This document shows, in pieces, positions 56,106 through 64,000 of a DNA stretch of 64,000 nt. Position 1 is the stretch's first letter; the number at the start of each line of letters is the position of its first letter. Below the pieces are notes generated by a model that had not been told where the DNA came from, did no database searches, and saw only the letters and a list, made by a program, of their open reading frames with translations. This DNA is from Siniperca chuatsi (taxonomy: Eukaryota; Chordata; Actinopteri; Centrarchiformes; Sinipercidae), in assembly GCF_020085105.1 (NCBI RefSeq), contig NC_058051.1:4050001-4114000 (forward strand), written 5' to 3'. A program made the position numbers and the translations under genes.

Positions 56106-57277
56106 AACATTGCAGATGTGGTTTGACATGACAAAAGGTTTCTGATACTATTTAAACTTAAGAGTTGAAGTTGCCTGTGGTTAGAAGCTCTAACTGCCCT
56201 CTATTTAGCAATCAGATGAAACTAACATACTGTAATATACAAAAACACATGTTTTGCAGTTCTGCTAAACAAAGTTGTAGTTGCCTGCAGAACTTGAGAT
56301 CTTGTCATCGCATGCCAAATCTTCCCCAGTAATGTGCTGTTCTCCAGCTGTTCATACATCAATATGAATCAAATACTGTATTTACAAAGTTGACAGAGAG
56401 CTCCAGTTTTATTTACAGTATCATACATAAAGCTACAGTATTACATCCCTTTAGTTTCTTTGGTTTTTGGCCTACCTCTGCAAATCATACACAAATGAAT
56501 TAACACTTAAAAATGAAATAAAATAATATATTAACTTAAGAAAATCAAATCATTTGATTTTTACAATGTCAGTACCCTAAAAAAAAAACAATCACTCAAC
56601 TATGAACTGTTTGTTCTGTGCTATGTGCTGAGTCGTATATATATATTCACTTTGACAGTCACTGAAATCCTGAAATTAGAAATTGACAATAAAATCAGCT
56701 GTTTCAGAGGAACACCTGGATGTAACTAGTCAAGTCTTATTTATGCCTGCACAAACACCACTAAAACTATTACAACCATGAATCTACATCAACATTGGAT
56801 CTCAGATTTAGATAACGGAGTGATGGAGCTCCAAGTTGAAATGGCACCAAGAATCAGAAAGCTTCCTCTGATGCGTGCACGCTGTGGAGTTGGGTAGTAG
56901 TGGTTTCACGAAATGGAAAATCAGAGTAGCAGGACTAGTGGAGACTCCACCTGTTCAGAAGAGCTTGCAACATTTTTTAATTTGACATACAGAAAATGTA
57001 AATGCTAAATCTGGATGTGCTGTATAGTATCAAAACCATCAGTGAAAATTAAATGTTGAATGAATAAAAACACTCTTTTGATGAACATATACATTTTTTA
57101 GAATTGTTCGGCGGGTGAAAAAGCCGCCCTCCCTTAACTATGACTGAGATGGCAGATTCAGTGAAGATGTTAAAAGATCATCATGTATGATCAATTAAAA
57201 ACACAGGTCTTCTGTGTATTCCAACCATCAGTCCGGCTTTAGTGAATTGATTTGCTTTAGTTTATATTAATTGACAA
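56106..57277. other. Convergent 3' region between CEP104 and the glycosyltransferase
   Basis: AT-rich. Minus-strand AATAAA (plus TTTATT) near 56407-56412 could end the glycosyltransferase mRNA with a UTR of about 0.9 kb. No gene seen. Confidence 0.4.
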
Positions 57278-58513
57278 TCATATGGAGGTCCTTTGAGCGC
57301 ACACCAGTTCCTCGTTGTGCACAACGCTCCACATACTGAGCAGCTCCTGCGCGCTCAGTTTGTGCACCACGATGAGGTTTTTATAAAAGCATGGCTCGCT
57401 GTTCATGGAGCTCACCCTGCGTCTGGTGATGCCGAAGGTCCTGAAGCCCGGGTGCATCTCCGGGGCCAAGTGAAGCTTCTGCAGGCACATCCCCAAAAAC
57501 ACGTCGTCAATGGGATACAACTCCAGGTCCTCTGAGACCACGAAGAGCCTCCTGGCCAACTGGGAGGACATCAGAAACCCCCCACCTCCGACATAAGGGG
57601 GATACGGCTTATCGTACAACTCTTTGGGAATGTAGTATTTGCTCTGCCGGTTTCGGATGGGGATCGCCTTGGAGATGGTGTCCCCCACAAACAAGTCGGC
57701 CTCTTTGCGCTCCTCCACTTTGAAGCCGATGAGCTCCAGCAGGTTACGCGTGTTCACAAACACGTCATCATCTCCTTTGAATATGAACTGGACCCCGGAG
57801 CAGTAAATGTCGAACCATTTGAGAAAGTTGACCTCTTTCAGGGTCAGGTTGAAGAAGGTGTCCATGAAGTCCCACTGTAGGATGTCCCCATAGATCAGGT
57901 CCTCGTACTCGATCAGTTTCTGGAGGTTCTTGGTGTCTTTGCCAGTCGTCGGGCTCCCCAAAAGAAACAAAGTCTTGATTTTCTTCCCATCCACCGTGTG
58001 CTCCTTGCCCCAGGTTTTGCGCACCGCCTCGCGCCGGTCGTGCTGCTCGATAATGGACTTGACCACCATGAGGAGGTGCACCTCTCCGTCCGCGCATTTC
58101 TCCGGGTGGTTGATGCGCATGGGGAAGTACCTGCAGTGTCTGTGCAGAACAAACTGGTGAAATCGCGGGTCCAAGCGCCGGAACCAGTCCTGGGTCCTCA
58201 CCGACGCGTCCTCGCTGCAGTTGAGAACCTGTGCGTCCCAGGACGCCGGAGTCCCGTTGGAGACCCGCTGCGCATCCAAATCGGTGGTAAGCACTGGAGA
58301 GTCTGAGCTCTCCAAATTATTTTTCACGACTCCCTTCTTTAATGAAAAACACTCGGAGCCGCACCAGCCGGCATCCCTCATGTGTTTAACTCCCACTCCG
58401 TCCTTCTCTGCCAGTTTCAGCTTGTGGATCATTAGAAAAGAGGCAAAGACTAGAGACAGACTCAGCAGGGGTTTCAGCAGACCGACCCGCTTTCTCCGAA
58501 AAAAGTGATCCAT
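57278..58513 (-). CDS. Beta-1,3-N-acetylglucosaminyltransferase, B3GNT7-like
   Basis: Golgi type II glycosyltransferase (CAZy GT31) adding beta-1,3-GlcNAc to galactose in poly-N-acetyllactosamine and keratan-sulfate chains. Single-exon CDS of 411 aa. The start chosen is ATG at 58513 (context GAGAGCCATGG); a frame can be extended to a GTG at 58522, but that is not needed. MDHFFRRKR is the cytosolic tail, residues about 10-29 (GLLKPLLSLSLVFASFLMI) the membrane anchor, then a stem, then the catalytic domain from about 105 (HCRYFPM-INHPEKC). Family motifs: MVVKSIIEQHDRREAVRKTW, YGDILQWDFMDTFFNLTLK, the metal-binding DDD in FIFKGDDDVFVN, YVGGGGFLMS, and LYPIDDVFLGMC. Possible N-glycosylation sites are NCS and NLT. 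It is closest in recall to B3GNT7 and its fish paralogues; which paralogue cannot be settled here. It is much more GC/CpG-rich than its neighbours. Confidence 0.88.
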   Translation of the reverse strand: MDHFFRRKRVGLLKPLLSLSLVFASFLMIHKLKLAEKDGVGVKHMRDAGWCGSECFSLKKGVVKNNLESSDSPVLTTDLDAQRVSNGTPASWDAQVLNCSEDASVRTQDWFRRLDPRFHQFVLHRHCRYFPMRINHPEKCADGEVHLLMVVKSIIEQHDRREAVRKTWGKEHTVDGKKIKTLFLLGSPTTGKDTKNLQKLIEYEDLIYGDILQWDFMDTFFNLTLKEVNFLKWFDIYCSGVQFIFKGDDDVFVNTRNLLELIGFKVEERKEADLFVGDTISKAIPIRNRQSKYYIPKELYDKPYPPYVGGGGFLMSSQLARRLFVVSEDLELYPIDDVFLGMCLQKLHLAPEMHPGFRTFGITRRRVSSMNSEPCFYKNLIVVHKLSAQELLSMWSVVHNEELVCAQRTSI

Positions 58514-58735
58514 GGCTCTCACTGCGGCGCCCAGAGACCCTCAGATGCTGGACCTTTTGCCTTCATAGTGTTTCACAACTGTGCGTCCGAGTGGAGTCCA
58601 CCACCGCCGTCCCTGCTCATTTGGACACCAGAGGTCGCGTCGGCTACGTGAGAGCGCGGACACCTTTTGCCCATGACGGCGCTCAGTGGAGTCAAACATC
58701 GTCTCTCGATGCAGGAAAATAATGCAAGACACGCA
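58514..58735 (-). promoter_or_regulatory. CpG-rich 5' flank of the glycosyltransferase
   Basis: A run of CG dinucleotides (for example GGTCGCGTCGGCTACGTGAG near 58632) continues the GC-rich coding block upstream and stops near 58750. It likely holds the promoter or 5' UTR. No TATA box was seen. Confidence 0.45.
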
Positions 58736-60094
58736 GCATGTCCCCGGGCGTCTTCTCTGCCCTCTGCCTACACAGACTGTATGGAGACCTGCTGCAGGAT
58801 TCCCCCCCCAGAACCACCTCCCAAATATCTCCTCCCCCTAATGATCCACACTGATCTGGGACCAGCAGGTTTCCCATTTCTCACACACCAGGTGTCCACC
58901 GCGCTATAGTGCCGACCATCAAGCTAGAATTGTGTCGAGTTTTATATATATTGCTTTTAAACAACATTAGGCTACACGACAACAGGAATTATTTCGAAAT
59001 AATGGAAACAATGAACTTCATTCAAGAATTAAAAATACCTAAAAACTTTATTAAACGTTACACATCGTATATGACTACATACAACTTAGCCAGGGAGTAC
59101 AAACAAGCCTATAAGCACAATAAAACAAACAGAGCATAGTAAATATGTATGAACACACATCTACGGAAAAAGTTGTAAATAAAGCACGGTTTTCAGGAAA
59201 ACTTCATTCATGTTTAAGTAAGAGAGGGATCGGGAAATACTAAATGTTCATTTATTTGTGTAGCATTTTGCCATTAAATAAAAATAAGATTAATTAGTCT
59301 GTAAAATATTTGCTTTCATTGCCCTTTTTATGACCAAAGATATAAAAGAAAACATATTTAAAGAAAAAAAAACCAAATCATCCAAAAACTCCCCAGTGTG
59401 GATAAAACAGATGCAGCTTTTTTTCAGAAATGGATTCACACAACTAACAGCTGGTATCAAAATCCTTTCTGAAGGGAAAAAGACATGATTTAGCTGGGTA
59501 GTATTTATTGAGTAGTCTAAATGTGACTTCTCTCGTCTTATTTGTTAACAGGTATTTAAAGATCAAGCTCCAAACTTGTTTCCAAGTTGTTCAATTATTC
59601 CATCTAAGTATGATATTACATTACAAACAGTACAATATCTTGTTGGAAAAGCTCTGGTTTTCTTGTTGAAACAGCGGTTTTACAAGGATCAACAGGTGGA
59701 ACAACAGGAAAACAAAACACAAGTATCCTCAGTATCACAAAGGAGTGGCATGAAAAACAAAGGGGGATTCTTTTGGTGTTATTGGAATGAGCTGCAAGAT
59801 ATTCTGAATTGTTATACAGCTAGTCATTTGATTTAAGGAAATGGCCAACCAGCACAATGTGGTTTTTGAAACCAATTCTCAAATAATAAGATATATACTT
59901 TTTTTTAAATAAAGAATATGCATATTGACCGCACAAACTGTAGGGCTAAGTAGCATCTATTTCCTCAAACATGTTTGTATTCGCTCCCACAGAGAGGGTG
60001 GCACCCTCTTGTGGACATCTTCTGGAATTACATTTTGTTTCCGCCCTCTCCTCCCTGTCTGTCGACGCACACGACTCAGTTAAACCAAAACCCC
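58736..60094. other. Intergenic, nothing recognised
   Basis: Mostly AT-rich. Short open frames show no family likeness. The region is bounded on the right by a recent poly(A) insertion. Confidence 0.45.
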
Positions 60095-60112
60095 AACTTT
60101 GAAAATCCAGGT

Positions 60113-60291
60113 AATGTCTGTAAATCTAAGAATGCACTTTGGCTATGTAATAATCTGGAAGCTCTTTATTTGAACCCTGTAACTTTGTAATTACGGCTTT
60201 CTTTGTTCTTGGTTTCATTTTTGTTCAATTGTTCGACCTGCTCTTCTTGAAATATTGAATGTTTAATAAGCCTGTATGCTTTTTGAAATAA

Positions 60292-60330
<39 letters not shown>
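60113..60330 (+). mobile_element. Recent poly(A)-tailed retro-insertion
   Basis: A 218-bp insert ends in AATAAATATT and 34 uninterrupted A residues (60297-60330). It is flanked by a perfect 18-bp duplication, AACTTTGAAAATCCAGGT, at 60095-60112 and 60331-60348. The layout is that of target-primed reverse transcription. The body (CTGTAACTTTGTAATTACGG...) has no coding frame and looks like a LINE or mRNA 3' end. Confidence 0.88.
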
Positions 60331-60334
<4 letters not shown>

Positions 60335-60484
60335 TTGAAAATCCAGGTGAACTAAAACGGCATCCTTTTTTTTTTTTTTATACATTTACACAAACGCGGT
60401 GTATTGTGGACCTGTCGTTACATGTGATGTGGACAACAGAAAAAGTCCGCGTGATGAGCCAACAACTGCATCAAGCTGAGAAGG

Positions 60485-60568
60485 CTTAAAGGGACAGTTC
60501 ACCCCAAAATCAAAAGTGCATATTTTCCCTCTTACCTGTAGTGCTTTGGGGTGAACTGTCCCTTTAAG
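60485..60568. repeat. 84-bp palindromic element with perfect 24-bp arms
   Basis: CTTAAAGGGACAGTTCACCC (60485 on) pairs perfectly over 24 bases with the segment ending 60568. The inner phrase CAAAAGTGCATATTTTCCCT is a familiar teleost MITE text. Confidence 0.8.
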
Positions 60569-61233
60569 TGACAAAGCGTTAAAGCGGAAAAAAGCTGCGT
60601 TTGACTTAAAAATAATTTCATGGAAATTTGGATAGGCAGTATACCGGGGTGTACAAAGTTTTTTTAAATGTCAAAATAATGATTCGACACGTTATAGTAA
60701 AAATATTCAAATAGAAATGATAAATGAAATACAAAACTAAACATCTACCTAGGCGTTAGCTACTTTGTTAAATTGTCGGGAATTATATTTCAGGCAACCA
60801 AGGACAGGTAGGCTATATGTGCAGTTGTATTTTAATAATTTAGCCATATGGATAACACAAAACACAGGAGACTGGTGACGAAAGTCTGTTTAAAGACCTT
60901 TTAACAATTCCAAACGCATTGGCAATTGTTTTCGCGTAGCCTACTGAGGTGAATAAAACCACTGAAAACCCATTCAGTTCTGTCACAGAACAAGTCATTA
61001 ATAAGTGGTGGAACAGAGACGCTCTGACCTCTGAGTGAACCTCACCGCCAGGAAATACACCGACACACACAGACGAGCAGAGCGCAGGCAAAGACGCGAC
61101 ATATCGTCAAATTACAATAACAGTTAGGTGTCTGTAGCTAGTCGAAGGCAGTCGATTTGAAAGCTAATAAACAGGCGAGTCGAAACTTTAATATCGGGGT
61201 CGCTGAAAAACCGAAGCATTACGCCGGGGAATT

Positions 61234-63508
61234 ATGCACAAGGTAGGTGTTTAGCTAGGCTGGTTTACTAGTAAATTAGTTACTGGTAGTTCACAGCTAT
61301 CCTGCTAGCCTTATTAGCTTCTAGCTAATATGTCGAGATCGATTAAAGCACAGCGTTTCGCTAGCTATAGTGAGATCTTAGCATTTCATCGTAACCTCCA
61401 AGTGTGTGTCATTGTAATCACAGACAACGCTGAAGTCGCTCTTGTGCCATTTGACTGTCATTTGTTTATGATGCCGTGATGGCTTATTTACCGACGATGC
61501 GCATGGAATTTAATTGTCGAAAGCTCAGTTACATTACTGGATAAATTGTATTGTCTTAATAGTTAACTTATGAACTTCAATTCGGCACGGCTTGGACACG
61601 CCTAAAAGGTGCTAATGTAACGTTAGTGGAATAAAATTCAGAATTAACTGGAGGTCTTGAGTCAGAAACGTGACGTTAAATTGCCAACATTTTGTGAGGA
61701 GTTTGGCGAGCGGAGGAGCGTTGTTGGGGTTGTGCTGAACAGCCCAAGGGACTGTACAGAGCCGTGGTGGGTTTCAAAAATGTATAAACGTTAAACAGCA
61801 AAAATGTTGCTGTTTCCCCTTCAAATTTATCGTGTAATCTGAATCCAAAATGTCCTAAAAACATCATCCTTAAACCACCCACTCCACCATTTGTCACTCA
61901 AAATGTGTAGTTTGTTGAAAGGCATGAAGAGTGGAGGCCATTTCAAGTCGCAAATCTAATCTTGCCTGCTGAAAAGACCCCACAGATTTCAAGCATTAGA
62001 ATGAATATTTTTTATAATCAGTGTTGAACAAAATAAAATCCAAGTGCATCAGAACTGCTACTCAGCCATAAATATTTGTCTCAGGTATAAATAACATCTC
62101 AAAACACATTCTCAGAAAAACAATCCTTGATGTAGAAATGTTATCAGTGAAAGCTTACACACCGCGGTCCATCTGTTCTGTCATGCTACACAGCACATCA
62201 CTCAGCTGGCTGCTTTTCTGCCATCTTTTAATGTAACAATAAATCACTGATTCATCCTGAACTAGCACGTCTTTCCCACATCTACTTTTAAAGTGAAAAG
62301 ATTCATATGTCCTGTCATGTCTTCTCCTGATTTGTTTTTGTTTCATGGGAACAATACCTTACAGCATAGGGCTGACTAAAACCATGAATAACATCATTAA
62401 TAGGCTAAACTCAAACGACCTGACAGTGATTATCTAAGGCATCTCAAATGCACACATAGACATACCGTGTGTAGAGAAGTCAGCTTTATCTGTTCGCTGG
62501 TATGCACCTTTTGCAGTGAAATACTTCCAACATCTTGAGCTAGATTTTAATGCTGGCTCACATAGAAAATGGTCCAATAAATTGAAGTTAACCCACTCTT
62601 TTACAGGGCCGTGTTTTGGAAAGTTACCTGGCTTGTGATACACATTTAGCTAAATAGCTGCTTAGCAGGATCCTCAGAGCTGCTGGTATTATGACAGCTG
62701 CCTCCCTGCTGATTTGAAACCAACTTTTTTCATAAATGGGTTGCTATAATTGAGTATTGTCACAAAGGATTAAACAAACCACATGCTGCTTTGCAGATGC
62801 CTGGTCAACTCGACAGCTTGAAGCCCAGAAAGAGGAAGAGCAGCTCTGAGGTCAAAAGCTCCAGAAAGGTTTGTGTTAACTTGTATACAGGAGAGAAAAG
62901 AGCAGGTTCAGACAGCAGTTATGTTCTGCTGTTTCTAACTGAGTATATCTCTGGACAACTGTAACTTTCACAACTGCATCTGAGGACTGTACTGGACACA
63001 CCTGTTAGGCTTGCTATTCAATATGTCTTGCATCCTTACATGTGTTAGATGAAGTATATTGGTATAAGACCAAGGGATATTGATTATGGTTAACTGTAAC
63101 CTCATCCTAACCCTGGTTTTTATCTTTCTGTCACAGGCTTCTGCTACAAGGAGGAGATGTATGAAAAGTCCAAAGGTGCACTCTGCAGCAGAGAGCAGTC
63201 CAGTAGTCAGTGGTAACAGTAAAGCAGACGGCCGTCTGAGGAGAGAGTCCCGCATCGGCTGTGAATGCCACCAGTCTGCAGGCAGGAGGAGATGCTCAGC
63301 ATCACCAGAGCTCGAAGGACAGGAGGGAAAAGAAAACGAGCTGAGGACAGGGCTGGATTTGGACAGCTGCAGAGTGAACGGCATCTTGGACAAACATGAG
63401 TCTGAGGACATGGATTGTGAAGAAACCAGCAAAAACATCTTCCCAGATGACGACAGTAATCAGATTCTTCCTGTGGAGCAGTTCTTTGGAAACTTGGATG
63501 CTGTACAG
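61234..63508 (+). CDS. C1orf174 / UPF0688 homologue, first three coding exons
   Basis: Exons 61234-61242 (MHK), 62797-62868 and 63137-63508, all phase 0; the gene continues past the right edge. The protein is basic at first (SLKPRKRKSSSEVKSSRK, then ATRRRCMKSPK), which looks like a nuclear-localisation signal. It then becomes acidic and ends in NIFPDDDSNQILPVEQFFGN, the conserved C-terminal signature of the uncharacterised UPF0688 family (human C1orf174: DDDSNQPMPVSRFFGN). The function is unknown. Its position after CEP104 agrees with vertebrate gene order. The second ATG (62797) could also start translation, so the 9-bp first coding exon is less certain. CpG-containing sequence at 61060-61240 probably holds the promoter and 5' UTR. 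Confidence 0.85.
61243..62796. other. Intron 1 of the C1orf174 homologue
   Basis: Intron between the short first coding exon and the exon at 62797. AT-rich after the initial CpG-containing part; no repeat identified. Confidence 0.5.
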
Positions 63509-64000
63509 GTGAGGCATTTTGGTTTCTCGCCATAATAGAGGCAAACTGTGACTCAGGTTGGATTATGTTGCTTCAAACAAGTTCTTGTAGAGAAAACCTT
63601 TCCCAACTGATGGCCAATTTAGGAGTGGCTGTGTTGAAAAGACACCGACTAAACATACATAAAGCAGCACCCACATCTGTTGTCAAGTAAATGTTGTACA
63701 GTTTGATAACTTTTTAAAAGTGTTACCATACCCGATTCTAGGACTTGCTGACATTCAGAATTTAGCTCAGACTCTGGTATGGGAGTATGAAGTATGTTCT
63801 ACCAGCAATATTTATTAAGCAAACTTTTTTGTAGTAATATTGAAACTATATCCAGCCCTGGTAGGATATGTAATTTTCAACTTTTGGAACACATTATAAC
63901 GAAGTCAATAGGATAGGTTTCTGTTTTCAAGAAGTAAAAGTAATGAGATACAAGAAAGGCATGAAATAATGAGCAGGACCCGGATCTCGGTGATGTCCAA
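63509..64000. other. Intron of the C1orf174 homologue, to window end
   Basis: Follows the donor CTGTACAG|GTGAGG. A CTAG|GACTTGCTGACATTCAG near 63740 would give a very short end (DLLTFRI, stop) but lacks the family's expected basic-then-acidic C-terminus, so the last exon is probably beyond 64000. Confidence 0.45.

Noticed and set aside
58514-58522. Extended N-terminus of the glycosyltransferase from a GTG
   Set aside because: Eukaryotic start with a strong context is the ATG at 58513; no reason to use GTG.
63740-63780. Possible terminal exon of the C1orf174 homologue (DLLTFRI, stop)
   Set aside because: Lacks the family's conserved C-terminal composition; the true last exon is more likely outside the window.

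Overview
The window looks like nuclear DNA from a ray-finned fish, most likely a percomorph. It has short exons in long AT-rich introns, canonical GT/AG junctions, long (GT)n and (GA)n tracts, and many teleost-type repeats (L2- and L1-like LINEs, Penelope-like pieces, Tc1/mariner elements, tRNA-derived SINEs, MITE-like palindromes). There are no bacterial operons, CRISPR arrays or phage genes. Product names come from recalled family similarity; exon junctions were checked by hand for reading phase.

Layout. (1) 122-814, plus strand: the last three coding exons of caspase-9 (inter-subunit linker and small subunit), cut by the left edge. (2) 3751-9468, plus: an apparently intact nine-exon rhamnose-binding lectin gene with two carbohydrate-recognition domains (226 aa). 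Its last intron carries a rearranged Tc1 element and a two-level tandem repeat. (3) 11029-11875: decayed copies of the 3' exons of the same lectin. (4) 12812-17837, minus: LRRC47 (7 coding exons, about 559 aa). (5) 20864-54131, plus: CEP104 (21 coding exons, about 948 aa), head-to-head with LRRC47, filling half the window. Its introns hold most of the repeats. (6) 57278-58513, minus: a one-exon beta-1,3-N-acetylglucosaminyltransferase of the B3GNT7-like type in a GC/CpG-rich block. (7) 61234-63508, plus: the first three coding exons of the C1orf174/UPF0688 homologue, running off the right edge.

LRRC47, CEP104 and C1orf174 form the block known from human 1p36.32. The expected DFFB gene between CEP104 and C1orf174 is not seen; the glycosyltransferase sits there instead. 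The genes do not form one pathway: apoptosis (casp9), soluble lectin defence (RBL), a probable translation-linked protein (LRRC47), cilium tip structure (CEP104), Golgi glycan extension (B3GNT7-like) and an uncharacterised protein (C1orf174).

I found no wholly new biological system. The most interesting observations are a 27-unit GT repeat directly abutting the last CEP104 splice acceptor, a LINE remnant ending beside the LRRC47 start codon, a Tc1-type family present both as a broken coding copy and as a miniature copy with TA duplications, a very recent poly(A) insertion with an 18-bp target duplication, a perfect 41-bp palindrome built from Penelope-like sequence, and the conserved short motifs AIPT (caspase-9) and SRIP (CEP104).
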